Numbered from the stretch's first letter, positions 1-9,259 are shown. The stretch: DNA of 52,997 bases from Halostreptopolyspora alba (GCA_003725585.1 RJMB01000030.1:1-52997), one strand, 5' to 3'. Notes: a model not told the origin generated them from the sequence alone. Numbers and translations are program-made.

Positions 1-340
1 GCGGGTCCTCCAGAACCCCGGCGGCACCCGAGCGGCTGGCTCCCGCGCCTGCGGACCCTGCGGAACCCCGGCGGCACCGGTGTTTTCTGGGCTCGCTGGC
101 GCTCGCCGGGCTCGGGTGCCTGGGGGCCGGGAACCTTCGGGTCCTCCGGTGAGGTCGCTCGTTCCTCGCTCCCTCACCTACGGACCCTGCAGAACCCCGG
201 CGGCACCGGTGTTTTCTGGGCTCGCTGGCGCTCGCCCGGGGTCGGGTGCCTGGGGGCCGGGAACCTTCGGGTCCTGCGGTGAGGTCGCTCGTTCCTCGCT
301 CTCTCACCTACGGACCCTGCAGAACCCCGGCGGCACCCGA
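1..340 (-). repeat. Intergenic palindromic repeat, locus R1
   Basis: This stretch has no credible gene. It holds two tandem full copies of a repeat (about 79-207 and 208-340, period 129) preceded by right-arm pieces of another copy cut by the window edge. A full copy reads: head GTGTTTTCTGGGCTCGCT, left arm with CGGGTGCC, GGGTCC and GGTGAGG, loop rich in CGCTCG, then right arm with CCTCACC, GGACCC and GGCACC(CG). The arms are complementary at these blocks, so the transcript can form a long interrupted hairpin. The same family occurs at five other gene ends in this window. Open frames across it are repeat translations and are not called as genes. Confidence 0.9.
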
Positions 341-432
341 GCCGAGCGGCCTCGGTCCGACAGCCCCTGGATCCGCGGGAGTGAGACCGCCGTGAGGCTT
401 CTCACCCGCGCGCAACGCGAAAGGAGGCCACG

Positions 433-1284
433 TTGAGTCCCGAGCTCGCGGGCAGCTGGCCCCTGCTGTTGCGGATCGCCGTCGTGGCGGTCGCGCTGTT
501 GGTGGTGCTCGGCGGCCTGCTGTGGGGATTCCAACGGAGGTTCATCTACCTGCCCGACGACGATCCCGTCCCGCCGGCCGCGGAGCGGATCGAGGGGGCG
601 CGCGACCTCACACTGCGAACGGAGGACGGCCTCGAACTGGGCGCCTGGTTCGTCCCGCCCCGGGGCGACGACCGGGAACTCGCGGTGCTGGTCGCCAACG
701 GCAACGCGGGCAACCGCGCATCGCGGGCGCCCACCGCCACCGCACTCGCCGACGAAGGGTTCTCCGTGCTGCTCTTCGACTACCGCGGGTATGGGCGGAA
801 TCCCGGAAGCCCCAGCGAGGAGGGGCTCGCGCGGGACGCCCGCGCCGCCCGCGCCACCCTCGAGGGGGAACTGGGATTCGCTCCCGAGCGCACCATCTAC
901 TTCGGCGAGAGCATCGGGACGGGCGTGGTGACCCGGCTGGCCGTCGACCACCCGCCGGCGGGGCTGGTGCTGCGGTCACCCTTCACCGACCTGGCGCACG
1001 CCGGACGCCACCACTACCCGTTCATTCCCCTGGACCTGGTGCTGTGGGACCGTTTCCCGATCGCGGAGCAGGTGCGAGGTATGGCGGTTCCCACCACGGT
1101 GATCTACGGGGACAGCGACACCATCATCCCGCCAGGGGAGAGCCGCCGGGTCGCCGAAGCGGCTGGCGCGCTGTTCGAGGAGGTCGTGGTCAGCGGCGCC
1201 GACCACAACGACCCCGAGATGTTCGACGGCCCGCGGGTGGTCTCCGCGGTGGCGCGACTGGGCGACGAGATCGCCCCGGACTAA
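433..1284 (+). CDS. Membrane-anchored alpha/beta hydrolase (BEM46/ABHD13-like)
   Basis: Predicted serine hydrolase of 283 aa. An N-terminal hydrophobic helix (residues about 10-32) should anchor it in the membrane. The nucleophile elbow is GESIG with Ser160; the acid is probably Asp229 in GDSDTIIP and the base His258 in GADHND, so the catalytic triad is complete. The family often acts as esterase or thioesterase with unknown substrate, so only the class is assigned. The TTG start is chosen because AAGGAGG lies at 421-427, five bases upstream. Its TAA overlaps by four bases the stop of the convergent amidotransferase gene. Confidence 0.85.
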   Translation: MSPELAGSWPLLLRIAVVAVALLVVLGGLLWGFQRRFIYLPDDDPVPPAAERIEGARDLTLRTEDGLELGAWFVPPRGDDRELAVLVANGNAGNRASRAPTATALADEGFSVLLFDYRGYGRNPGSPSEEGLARDARAARATLEGELGFAPERTIYFGESIGTGVVTRLAVDHPPAGLVLRSPFTDLAHAGRHHYPFIPLDLVLWDRFPIAEQVRGMAVPTTVIYGDSDTIIPPGESRRVAEAAGALFEEVVVSGADHNDPEMFDGPRVVSAVARLGDEIAPD

Positions 1285-1994
1285 CCGTGAGGACAGCCCC
1301 CGGGCACGTGGTCGGTCAGCCACGAGAACAGGCTCGGGTCCTCACCCATCTCGGGGTGCCACTGGACCCCGACCACGTTGGGAACGTCCTCGTACTCGAT
1401 AGCCTCGACGACCCCGTCGTGCGTCCAGGCCGTGGCCACGACACCGGAGCCGAGCTCGGCCAACCCCTGGTGGTGGTAGGTGGCCACGTCCAGCTCGGTG
1501 CGGCCGAGGATCTCGGCGATGCGGGTGTGCGGAGCGACGGTGACCGGGTGGCTGTCGAATACCCCGGTCCGCTGCCGGTGCCGGCTCGATCCCACGAGGT
1601 CGGGCAGGTGTTGCGCGAGCGTTCCGCCCCGGACGACGTTGAGTAGCTGCATGCCGCGGCAGATACCCAGCACCGGGATGCCGAGGTCCAGGGCCGCGGT
1701 GAGCAGGTCCACCTCGGCGGTGTCCCGTTCGGGCCGCACGCCCGCCGTACGCGGGCCGGTGGGGGAGCCATAGATCCCGGGGTCGATGTCGCCGCCGCCG
1801 GCCAGCACCAGCGCGTCCAACCGGGACACGGCCGCGGCGGTCCCCTGGACCGGTGGCAGCAGCACCGGCGCGGCGCCCGCGGCGGCCACCGAGTCCACGT
1901 AGGCCCACGGAAGCAACGCGGCCGGCATGTCCCACACCTCGCCCCACTGGGCCCGCTCGGCATAGACCGAGACCCCGACCACTGGTCGCGTCAT
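1281..1994 (-). CDS. Class I glutamine amidotransferase-like hydrolase (gamma-glutamyl-GABA hydrolase family)
   Basis: 237 aa protein of the peptidase C26 / PuuD-like family, which cleaves gamma-glutamyl amide bonds such as gamma-glutamyl-GABA. The nucleophile elbow GICRGMQ carries Cys112, and WHPE carries the His213/Glu215 pair, so the triad is complete. No synthetase domain is attached. The ATG at 1994 has GGAGAGG just upstream; an in-frame ATG at 2009 is the alternative. Farther upstream the frame runs into repeat locus R2 and is not coding. A link to polyamine or gamma-glutamyl metabolism is possible because glnA2 is in the same region, but this is inference. Confidence 0.85.
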   Translation of the reverse strand: MTRPVVGVSVYAERAQWGEVWDMPAALLPWAYVDSVAAAGAAPVLLPPVQGTAAAVSRLDALVLAGGGDIDPGIYGSPTGPRTAGVRPERDTAEVDLLTAALDLGIPVLGICRGMQLLNVVRGGTLAQHLPDLVGSSRHRQRTGVFDSHPVTVAPHTRIAEILGRTELDVATYHHQGLAELGSGVVATAWTHDGVVEAIEYEDVPNVVGVQWHPEMGEDPSLFSWLTDHVPGGCPHG

Positions 1995-2142
1995 CCTCGC
2001 CTCTCCCATCACGGGTTCGGGGCCAGCCGCCCGCCGTGGCCGAGTGGCCGGGCCGCGGACTGCCCTGGTGGATCCCGGGAAACCTCTTGGAGAGCCTAGC
2101 CGCTGCGCCCGCCCGGGCGGGTGTCGGTGAGTCGGAGAACAT

Positions 2143-2410
2143 GGGGTGGGTGTCGTCGGGGTTCTGGAGGGTGCGGAGGCGCGGGAGCGAGTGGGTCGGG
2201 TGCCGCCGGGGTTCTGGAGGACCCGCAGGTGAGGGAGCGAGGAACGAGCGACCTCACCGGAGGGTCCGAAGGTTCCCGGCCCCCAGGCACCCGAGCCCGG
2301 GTGAGCGGCAGCGAGCCCAGACAAACACGAGCGACCTCACCGGAGGGTCCGAAGGTTCCCGGCCCCCAGGCACTCGAGCCCGGTGAGCGGCAGCGAGCCC
2401 AGACAAACAC
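2143..2410 (-). repeat. Intergenic palindromic repeat, locus R2 (composite)
   Basis: The 419-base gap 1995-2413 is mostly this repeat. Read on the minus strand from the stop of the next gene (2414), it is a left half unit (2410-2329) that breaks off inside the loop at GGTCGCTCGT, then a full hairpin unit (about 2328-2197), then a right half only (about 2195-2143). In the full unit the left arm carries GGACCC and the right arm GGGTCC, the reverse of locus R1, so pairing is kept. The repeat begins three bases after the stop codon of the peptidoglycan-binding-like gene. Confidence 0.9.
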
Positions 2411-2413
2411 CGC

Positions 2414-2788
2414 CTACCGGGCGGCCAGCCCCAGGTCGCGCAGCTCCCACAGTTCGCGAGCGGCCTTCACCAGTTCCGAAACCGTGCGGCCGTCGGCGAC
2501 CCCGTGCGCGGGTATCCCGGTGGCGCGCTGGAACGACACCAGCGCGGTACGGTGCTCCGCCGGTGGCGCCGCGGCGTCCAAGTGTCCGAGGTCGACGAGT
2601 AGGGAACGCACCCGCTCGGGGTCGGCTTCGGGGAGAACCAGCTCCGCGGCGAACAGGGCGCCGAGCACGCCGCGAACGACGTACATGGCGCGCCGCAGCC
2701 CACTACGGGCGCGGTGGTCGAGCGCGGCTCCCGAGCCGGGCGCGCTCGGCCCCCAGCTTCCGTGGTGCGGTGCCGGGATCGTCACCAT
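2414..2788 (-). CDS. Small peptidoglycan-binding-like domain protein
   Basis: 124 aa protein without signal peptide or membrane helix. The C-terminal half, with the stretches VRSLLVDLGHL, ALVSFQRATGI and DGRTVSELVK, matches the three-helix pattern of a PG_binding_1 domain (the FQ..G...G..D..T pattern). The N-terminal half has a basic segment and a helix (RRAMYVVRGVLGALFAAEL). ATG 2788 has GGGAGGGGG upstream; ATG 2815 is an alternative. It lies 150 bases downstream of the LD-carboxypeptidase on the same strand, which fits a cell-wall role, but I do not know a characterised relative. Confidence 0.65.
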   Translation of the reverse strand: MVTIPAPHHGSWGPSAPGSGAALDHRARSGLRRAMYVVRGVLGALFAAELVLPEADPERVRSLLVDLGHLDAAAPPAEHRTALVSFQRATGIPAHGVADGRTVSELVKAARELWELRDLGLAAR

Positions 2789-2938
2789 GGTGGCCCCCTC
2801 CCGTGATAATCCCATCCTCTCTTTCGAGTATGCGAGCAACGGGTGAGACCCGTACAGTCCTGAGGTTCGAGTTCGGTTGGAACAGGGTGAGACACGGGGT
2901 GACCGGGGAGGCAGTGTGTCGGTGCCGACGGTCACGGC

Positions 2939-3874
2939 TCACCGCAGCGCCGGGCGGTCCAGGACGAGCGTCGCGGTGTCGGCGTCGAGGGTGGCGCGCA
3001 CCCCGAGGGGGATCGTGAGCTGGCCCGCGCAGTGGCCGAAGTTGAGCCCCCAGACGACGGGGATCCCGAGCGGACGTAGCCGTTCGGCCATCAGCTCCCG
3101 CACCGTGTCGGGGCCAGGCGGGCAGTCCGTCCACGACCCCAGCAGTATGCCGGCGGCGCCCCGCAGCCACCCGCTGCGCAGCAGGTGCGTGAGCATCCGG
3201 TCCACCCGGGCGATGTCCTCGCCGATGTCCTCCAGTAGGACGAGCCCGCCCTCGGCGGAGGGGCGACTGAGCGGCGCCAGCAGGCCGTCGTTGAGCAGGC
3301 TGAGGTTGCCGCCGACGGTCACGCCGCGCGCGCTCCCCCCGGCCAGGGTTTCGGCTTTGGGGGAGGTCAGCCGCAACCGCGACTCCGGCTCGAACAGGGT
3401 CGCGCGCAGCTCCTCGGTGGCCCTCGGATCGTCCACGAAGTACTGGCTGGCCACGACCGGACCGTGCAGGGTGACCACTCCCAGCTCGTGGGTGAACGCC
3501 TCGTGCAGCGCGGTGACGTCGCTGAAGCCGACCAGGATCTTGGGGGCGGCGCGCCGCAGCTCGGTGAAGTCCACCATGTCCAGCGTGCGGTGCGCGCCGT
3601 CGCCGCCGCGCGCGCACAGCACCGCCGCGGTGTTCGGATCGAGCCAGGCCCGCCGCAGGCCGTCGGCGCGCGCGGCGTCGGTCCCGGCGAGGTAGCGCAG
3701 CCGGGGGTGGCGGTCCCGGACGTGGGGGGCGAGCACCGGTTCCAGACCCCACCGGCGCAGTACGCGCAGTGCCGCGTCGAGCCGCCCCGGCGGTGCCGGA
3801 CTGCATGGCGCCACCACCGACACCCGGTCACCGGGGCGCAACCGGGGCGGCCGGTGCGCGGCGGCGTCGTTCAC
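2939..3874 (-). CDS. LD-carboxypeptidase (S66 family, LdcA/MccF-like)
   Basis: 311 aa serine peptidase of family S66. Family members remove the terminal D-Ala from murein tetrapeptides during recycling (LdcA) or cleave microcin C-type acyl adenylates (MccF). Ser118 in VGFSDVTAL is the nucleophile, with Glu215 in LLEDIGED and His281 in FGHCAGQ completing the Ser-Glu-His triad at the spacing of the E. coli enzyme. Cytoplasmic, no signal peptide. It starts with GTG inside a GTGA overlap with the stop of the upstream S9 peptidase, so the two are translationally coupled in an operon with M20 and M55 peptidases. Confidence 0.9.
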   Translation of the reverse strand: MNDAAAHRPPRLRPGDRVSVVAPCSPAPPGRLDAALRVLRRWGLEPVLAPHVRDRHPRLRYLAGTDAARADGLRRAWLDPNTAAVLCARGGDGAHRTLDMVDFTELRRAAPKILVGFSDVTALHEAFTHELGVVTLHGPVVASQYFVDDPRATEELRATLFEPESRLRLTSPKAETLAGGSARGVTVGGNLSLLNDGLLAPLSRPSAEGGLVLLEDIGEDIARVDRMLTHLLRSGWLRGAAGILLGSWTDCPPGPDTVRELMAERLRPLGIPVVWGLNFGHCAGQLTIPLGVRATLDADTATLVLDRPALR

Positions 3875-5901
3875 GAGCGGAGCTCCACGGTGGGGGCGTC
3901 CGTGGCGAACCCGAACACCTGGGCGTACAGCGAGAGCTCGGCGTGCAGCGCCGCGCGGATCGTGGACTCGCGGCGGAAGCCGTGCTGCTCACCCTCGAAG
4001 GTGAGGTAGGCGTGCGGGACCTGCCGGTCCCGCAGCCGCCGCAGGAAGCGGTCACACTGGTCGGGCGGGCAGATTTCGTCCTCGAGCCCCTGGAGCAGGA
4101 CGAAGGGGGCGGTGACCGACTCGGCGCGGTTGACGGGGGAGCGGTCCTCGCAGCGTTGCCGGGCATCGGGCCACGGGCCGACCAGGCTGTGCAGGTAGTG
4201 CGACTCGAGGTCGTGGGTGCCGGTGCGCCACGCGGCCAGGTCCAGCACGGGGAACTTGATCGTGCCGCACCTGAAGGTGCTGGTTCCGGCCAGCGCCGCC
4301 GCCGCGGTCCAGCCGCCCGCGCTGCCGCCACGGATCGCCAGCCGCGCCGGGTCGGCCGCGCCCTCCTCGACCAGTGCCCGCGCCACCGATACGCAGTCCT
4401 GTACGTCGACGACGCCCCAGTTGCCGCGCAGCCGCTCCCGGTAGGGGCGGCCGAACCCGGTCGAGCCGCCGTAGTTCACCGCGACGACCCCGATGCCGCG
4501 GCTGGTGAAGTAGGCGACCTCCAGGTCGTACACCATCGGGGAGCGTCCCGTGGGCCCGCCGTGTGCCCACACCACGTAGGGCGGGCGTTCGTCTCGCGGT
4601 CCGCTGTGCTCGGGACTGCGTGGCGGGTAGACGTTGGCGTGCACGTCGCGTTCGTCAGCGCCGGTGAAGACCCGGGCCTCGGGGTGGGGGAGCCATCGGG
4701 CGTACGGGTCGCCGGTGGTCTCGGAGTCCGAGCGGGGGCGGCTCAGCGACCGCCAGCCGCCGTCCGCCAGTGAGACGGCGACGACCTCGGGCGCGATGTC
4801 CGGCGCGGCGGCGACCCCGAGGACCGTGCCCCCGTCGCCTCCGCTTCCGCTTCCGGCGACCGCGAGGCTGCCCCACCATTCGGTGTGGGGGGTGGCGGCG
4901 TCGACGATGCCCCCAGAGGCGGGGGCCACCAGCCCGAGCCGGGTGCTCGCGCGGCCGTGCACGGCGGCGACGCGGCCGTCGCGCAGCGGGAGTACCCAGC
5001 GGCGCCCGAGCTGCCACAGCGGACCACCGAACTCCTCCGGGCGCCGCACCAGGTTGACCGGCTCACGCTCGACCCCACCGTCGTCGGACAGGCTGAGCTG
5101 GTGGGGGTTCCACCATCCGCCGGCGTCGGTGACACAGCACAGGGTGGCCGGATCCATCCACTCGGCCTGTACCACGGACTCGTCCTCGCCGCCGGCGACC
5201 GTGCGCACCGCTACGGCGCGGCCGTCGCGCAGGGGAGCCACACGGAGCAGGGTGGCCTCCCACGGCATACGCGGGTGGTCCCACCCGATCCAGGACAGCC
5301 GCCGGCCGTCGGGGGAGAGGCGGGGGCAGGCCAGGAAGTGGTGGTCCCGCGCGACCGTGCGGACCGCGTCGGGCTCGCGCGCGGCCGACCCGTCCAGCGG
5401 GACCGCCACGATCGACCGGGTCACGTCCGTGGGGGTGGGGCCGGTGTGGACCTCACGCACGCACCACACCTCATCGCCACCCGGGCCCTCGATCAGCTCG
5501 GCGTACCGGTGGGCGCACGCGACCTCCGGGTGCGGGGTGAGGGGGGCGGGGCGGAGGTCGGTGTCGGGGGCGTAGCGGTACAGTCGCTGGTCTCCGAACT
5601 CGCTGAACACGACCACCGATCCGCCGGCGCCGCGTGTCAGCGCGTAGGGACGTCCGCCGTACTCGTGCACCCGGGTGCGCGCGTTCCACGGCGCCGGAAG
5701 CACGGTCTCGACGGGCTCGTCGGGCCGGTCGATCCGGGTGCGGCACAGCGCCACGCGCCCGCCCTCGGTGGGCCGGGACTCGGCCCACCAGACCTCCTCG
5801 TCCAGAGCTCCCGGCCACCCGGGGGTGGCCTCGCTCCGGGCGACAGCGGCGGCGTCGACCGGCGAGGGCCAGGAGCCGTAGGGGAGCGGGCGCGTGGTCA
5901 C
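3871..5901 (-). CDS. S9 family peptidase (dipeptidyl/acylaminoacyl peptidase type)
   Basis: About 676 aa prolyl-oligopeptidase-class enzyme: an N-terminal beta-propeller region (residues 1 to about 410, several WxG/SPDG-type blades) followed by an alpha/beta hydrolase domain. The nucleophile is in GGSAGG, the acid in GLEDEICPP and the base in GEQHGF; oxyanion-side motif HGGPTG is present. Cytoplasmic, no signal peptide. Two starts compete: ATG 5922 overlaps the M20 stop as ATGA, and GTG 5901 has AGGAAGGA (5919-5912) ten bases upstream; I prefer GTG 5901 because only it has a Shine-Dalgarno sequence. Third gene of the four-peptidase operon. Confidence 0.88.
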   Translation of the reverse strand: MTTRPLPYGSWPSPVDAAAVARSEATPGWPGALDEEVWWAESRPTEGGRVALCRTRIDRPDEPVETVLPAPWNARTRVHEYGGRPYALTRGAGGSVVVFSEFGDQRLYRYAPDTDLRPAPLTPHPEVACAHRYAELIEGPGGDEVWCVREVHTGPTPTDVTRSIVAVPLDGSAAREPDAVRTVARDHHFLACPRLSPDGRRLSWIGWDHPRMPWEATLLRVAPLRDGRAVAVRTVAGGEDESVVQAEWMDPATLCCVTDAGGWWNPHQLSLSDDGGVEREPVNLVRRPEEFGGPLWQLGRRWVLPLRDGRVAAVHGRASTRLGLVAPASGGIVDAATPHTEWWGSLAVAGSGSGGDGGTVLGVAAAPDIAPEVVAVSLADGGWRSLSRPRSDSETTGDPYARWLPHPEARVFTGADERDVHANVYPPRSPEHSGPRDERPPYVVWAHGGPTGRSPMVYDLEVAYFTSRGIGVVAVNYGGSTGFGRPYRERLRGNWGVVDVQDCVSVARALVEEGAADPARLAIRGGSAGGWTAAAALAGTSTFRCGTIKFPVLDLAAWRTGTHDLESHYLHSLVGPWPDARQRCEDRSPVNRAESVTAPFVLLQGLEDEICPPDQCDRFLRRLRDRQVPHAYLTFEGEQHGFRRESTIRAALHAELSLYAQVFGFATDAPTVELRS

Positions 5902-5918
5902 CGCGGGGGTGTCCTTCC

Positions 5919-7280
5919 TCATTCGACGGTGGTCAGGAAACGGTCGAGGACCCCCACACCGAACCGCAGCGCGTCGATGGGAACGCGCTCGTCCACGCCG
6001 TGGAACAGTGCCTGGTAGTCCAGTGACGGCGGGAGCCGCAACGGGACGAAGCCGTAGCCGGTGACACCCAGCTGGGAGAACTGTTTTGCGTCGGTGCCGC
6101 CGGACATGCAGTACGGCACCACGTGGGCGTCGGGTTCGTGGGTGAGGAGCGCGGAACGCATCGCCGCGAAGGTGGGCGAGTCCACCGGCGCCGACAGCGG
6201 AACCGAGTGGTGTGAGTACTCCCAGGTGACACGGTCGCCGGTGAGTGTGTCCAGGGTGGCGCGGAACTCGTCGGCCCCGCCCGGAAGCACCCGGCCGTCG
6301 ACGCCGGCCTCCGCGGTCTCCGGGATCACGTTGACCTTGTAGCCGGCGTTGAGCATGGTCGGGTTGGCGCTGTTGCGCACGGTCGGCCGCACCAGCGAGG
6401 CGGCCTCGCCCAGACGCTCCAGCGCCGTGTCGAGGTGGCGGTCGGGGTCGAACCCCGCAGCGTCGAGTCCGGGGTCGACACCGACGGCCGACGCGATCTC
6501 GGTGATGGCGGCGCGGGTGACCGCTGTCAGGCGGACCGGCCACCGGTGATCGGCGACGCGCGCGACCGCCGCGGCCAGGGCGCTCACCGCGTTGTCGTCG
6601 TTGACCTTGGAGCCGTGCCCCGCGGTGCCCTTGGCGGTCAGGCGCAGCCACGCGGTGCCACGTTCCCCGGCGCCGATGGGGTAGAGCCGCACCGGCGCGC
6701 CCGACGCGGTCTCGGTGTGGAACGTGACCCCACCCGACTCGCCGATGCCCTCGGTGCACCCCGCGAACAGGTCGGGGTGCTCGCGCACCAGCCAGCCCGC
6801 ACCGTAGGCGGCACTGTCCTCCTCGTCGGCGGTGAACGCCACCACGATGTCGCGCCGGGGGCGGCGCCCGGTCCGCGACCAGGAGCGCACCAGCGCCACC
6901 ACCATGGCGACGGCGTTCTTCATGTCGATCGCGCCGCGGCCCCACAGCACACCGTCGTGGACCTCGCCGGAGAACGGGTGGACGCGCCACAGGGCGGGGT
7001 CGGCGGGGACGACGTCGAGATGCCCGTGCACCAGGAGGGCCGGCGCCGACGGGTCGGCGCCGCTGATCCGGGCGAGGACGTTGGCCCGGCCCGGGGCTGA
7101 CTCCAGCAGCCGTGGTCTCAGGCCGGCCTCGGTGAGCAGCTCGGCCACGTACTCCGCGGCCGGGCGCTCACGGCCCTCGCCGCCGCCACGGTTGGTGGTG
7201 TCGAACCGGATCAGCTCGGAGGTGAAGCGGACGACCTCGTCGTGGGTGATCCGCCGCTCGGTGTCGCCGTCGCTGTCCAC
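5919..7280 (-). CDS. M20/M25/M40 family metallopeptidase
   Basis: Zinc peptidase or amidohydrolase of the ArgE/DapE/CPG2 clan, about 453 aa. Metal and catalytic motifs are visible: HGHLDVVP near the N-terminus, the bridging Asp in GRGAIDMKN, and the catalytic Glu pair in TADEED; a dimerisation domain sits in the middle. Substrate cannot be told from sequence. GTG 7280 gives an N-terminus of usual family length; GTG 7325 is an in-frame alternative, 15 bases after the M55 stop. Downstream it overlaps the S9 gene. Its place between a D-aminopeptidase and an LD-carboxypeptidase suggests use on peptides from cell wall or with D-residues (inference). Confidence 0.88.
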   Translation of the reverse strand: MDSDGDTERRITHDEVVRFTSELIRFDTTNRGGGEGRERPAAEYVAELLTEAGLRPRLLESAPGRANVLARISGADPSAPALLVHGHLDVVPADPALWRVHPFSGEVHDGVLWGRGAIDMKNAVAMVVALVRSWSRTGRRPRRDIVVAFTADEEDSAAYGAGWLVREHPDLFAGCTEGIGESGGVTFHTETASGAPVRLYPIGAGERGTAWLRLTAKGTAGHGSKVNDDNAVSALAAAVARVADHRWPVRLTAVTRAAITEIASAVGVDPGLDAAGFDPDRHLDTALERLGEAASLVRPTVRNSANPTMLNAGYKVNVIPETAEAGVDGRVLPGGADEFRATLDTLTGDRVTWEYSHHSVPLSAPVDSPTFAAMRSALLTHEPDAHVVPYCMSGGTDAKQFSQLGVTGYGFVPLRLPPSLDYQALFHGVDERVPIDALRFGVGVLDRFLTTVE

Positions 7281-7340
7281 GTGTCGTGTCTCGCTCTCGT
7301 CTCCCGTGGCTGCGCCCCGTTCCACGCACCGCTCACCCGG

Positions 7341-8174
7341 TCACCCGTACGGGGGTTCGACGGCGTTGGCGATGACGGTCGTGACGGCCTTGAAACAGCG
7401 GATCATCTCATAGGCGGAGGGTGAGGTGTAGCGTACGCGCCGTTCCGAGGTCCGCTCCACGCCGGGAACGAGCGTGGCGGCTCCCGCGAGCTGGGCGGAG
7501 TCGACCTCCACCAGGACCTCCATCGGTCTCGGAGGTGCCGGTTCGCCGCGCCCGGCGAGCGCGGCTGACGCCTCGGCGGCGGCCGAGATGTCGTCGAAGG
7601 TGCGCGCCGGCGGCCGGCAGATCGCGGCGTAGCGCGAGACGTGGTCCTTGACGGTCGCCGTGTGGGCGCGCGGCGCGTAGGTCCCGGCGTCGGCACAGGC
7701 GCGGTCGTCCCCGGTGACGAGCACGACCGGTGCGCCATACTCGGCCACCACCCGGGCGTTGAGGTGGCCCTCGCTGGCGGGCTCGCCGTCGAGCCACACG
7801 CCGGTGATGGAGTTCGGAAGGTAGGTGTGGGCGAGCACACCGTCGTCCCCGGCACCGCAGTGGTAACCGAGGAAGGCCACACCGTCGATGTCGCCGTGCT
7901 GCACCCCTTCGACCATGGACAGGTCCTTGTGCCGCCCGGTGAGCATCACGGCGCGCTCGTCGAGCCGCTCCAACAGCAGGTTGCGCATGGTGGCGTGCGC
8001 CTCGTTGACCAGTACCTCGGTGGCGCCGCCGGCGAGGAACCCCGCGATGGCGGCGTTGACGTCCGAGGTGAACATGCCCCGGCAGCGCTGCCACTGCTCT
8101 GTTCCGGGCTCGACGTCCGCGCTCCAGGTGACCCCGGTCGCGCCCTCCATGTCGGCGGAGATGAGGATCCTCAC
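7341..8174 (-). CDS. M55 family D-aminopeptidase (DppA-like)
   Basis: 277 aa. Family M55 (DppA) enzymes are zinc-dependent, self-compartmentalising aminopeptidases that release N-terminal D-amino acids. The signature ISADMEGATGV gives the metal ligands Asp and Glu close to the N-terminus; the NEAH and LGYHCGAG motifs give the His ligands and catalytic region. GTG 8174 begins VRILISADMEG exactly as in the family, and a TAGGGT hexamer at 8188-8183 lies eight bases upstream with no Shine-Dalgarno, so the mRNA is probably leaderless. First gene of the operon M55-M20-S9-S66, with 15- to 60-base gaps or overlaps between genes. Confidence 0.9.
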   Translation of the reverse strand: MRILISADMEGATGVTWSADVEPGTEQWQRCRGMFTSDVNAAIAGFLAGGATEVLVNEAHATMRNLLLERLDERAVMLTGRHKDLSMVEGVQHGDIDGVAFLGYHCGAGDDGVLAHTYLPNSITGVWLDGEPASEGHLNARVVAEYGAPVVLVTGDDRACADAGTYAPRAHTATVKDHVSRYAAICRPPARTFDDISAAAEASAALAGRGEPAPPRPMEVLVEVDSAQLAGAATLVPGVERTSERRVRYTSPSAYEMIRCFKAVTTVIANAVEPPYG

Positions 8175-8182
8175 GGGACCCG

Positions 8183-8188
8183 ACCCTA
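8183..8188 (-). promoter_or_regulatory. -10 hexamer of leaderless M55 peptidase operon
   Basis: TAGGGT on the minus strand, eight bases before GTG 8174. No Shine-Dalgarno is present, so transcription probably begins at or next to the start codon. Confidence 0.5.
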
Positions 8189-8292
8189 AACCGCTGCCGG
8201 CCGCGGTGCACTCTCGCTGCGCCGATGGTGGAAACCCGGGTGTTCGGGAGGGCCACGCCCCGGCCGACACCCGTGAGCGTCGCGCCGTCGCA

Positions 8293-9144
8293 CTACGGCA
8301 GAGTGAGGATCTCCGCGGCGTCGTCGGTGATGACGAGGGTGTGCTCGAACTGGGCGGTGCGCTTGCGATCGGCGGTCACCGCGGTCCACCCGTCGTCCCA
8401 GACGTCGTAGTCGACGGTGCCCAGCGTGATCATCGGCTCGATCGTGAACGTCATTCCGGGCTGCATCACGGTGGTCGCCCGCGGGTCGTCGTAGTGCGGC
8501 ACGGCCAGCCCGGAGTGGAACTCGGGCCCCACGCCGTGCCCGGTGAAGTCGCGTACCACGCCGTAGCCGAAACGCTTGGCGTAGGACTCGATGACGCGCC
8601 CGATGACGTTGAGCTGCCGGCCGGGCCGGCACGCCCGGATGGCGCGCATCATGGCCTCGTGCGTGCGCTCCACCAGCAGCCGGGACTCCTCGTCGACCTC
8701 GCCCGCGAGGAAGGTCATGTTGGTGTCACCGTGGACCCCGCCGATGTAGGCGGTGATGTCGATATTGACGATGTCGCCGTCGGAGATGACGGTGTCGTCG
8801 GGGATACCGTGGCAGATGACCTCGTTCAGCGATGAGCACAACGACTTCGGGTAGCCCTTGTACCCCAGGGTGCTCGGGTAGGCGCCGTGGTCGCAGAGGA
8901 ACTCGTGTCCGACGCGGTCGAGTTCGTCCGTGGTCACGCCGGGTTCGACGTGCCTGCCGACCTCGCGCAGGGCTTGGGCGGCGATCCGGCCGGCCACGCG
9001 CATGGCCTCGATGGTCTCGGGACTCTGGAAGTCACCCGAAACCCCCTCGACCGGGTTCTTCTTCCCGACGTACTCCGGTCGCGTGATGTGCGAAGGGACC
9101 GAACGTGGTGGCGAGATGCGCCCGGGAACCAGCGGAGTAGTCAT
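8293..9144 (-). CDS. map: Type I methionyl aminopeptidase
   Basis: 283-285 aa enzyme that removes the initiator Met from nascent proteins. All five metal ligands are recognisable: Asp in [10 protein letters not shown], Asp in GDTNMTF, His in FTGHGVG, Glu in FTIEPM and Glu in QFEHTL. The N-terminal extension of about 40 residues with TRPEYVGKK is the actinobacterial MetAP-1c linker type. Two ATGs, 9150 and 9144, are possible; TACAAT at 9158-9153 is too close to 9150 for it to be transcribed, so 9144 on a leaderless mRNA is preferred. Divergent from the SPOR-like small gene. Confidence 0.95.
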   Translation of the reverse strand: MTTPLVPGRISPPRSVPSHITRPEYVGKKNPVEGVSGDFQSPETIEAMRVAGRIAAQALREVGRHVEPGVTTDELDRVGHEFLCDHGAYPSTLGYKGYPKSLCSSLNEVICHGIPDDTVISDGDIVNIDITAYIGGVHGDTNMTFLAGEVDEESRLLVERTHEAMMRAIRACRPGRQLNVIGRVIESYAKRFGYGVVRDFTGHGVGPEFHSGLAVPHYDDPRATTVMQPGMTFTIEPMITLGTVDYDVWDDGWTAVTADRKRTAQFEHTLVITDDAAEILTLP

Positions 9145-9152
9145 GCCCATGG

Positions 9153-9158
9153 ATTGTA
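9153..9158 (-). promoter_or_regulatory. -10 hexamer of leaderless map
   Basis: TACAAT on the minus strand, eight bases before ATG 9144 and only two before ATG 9150. It implies transcription starts within or after the first ATG, which decides for the second. Confidence 0.5.
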
Positions 9159-9259
9159 GTTCGTCGGTGCTACCTTCCGGGCCGCGTTCGATGGTGCGTG
9201 CGCGGGTAGGAGCTTCGGTGCACGCACGTGGAGACCCCGTGATCCACGGAGGGAGGACG

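Noticed and set aside
80-436. Open frames across repeat R1 and the other repeat loci
   Set aside because: They translate repeated DNA in several frames and have no ribosome-binding site or family similarity.
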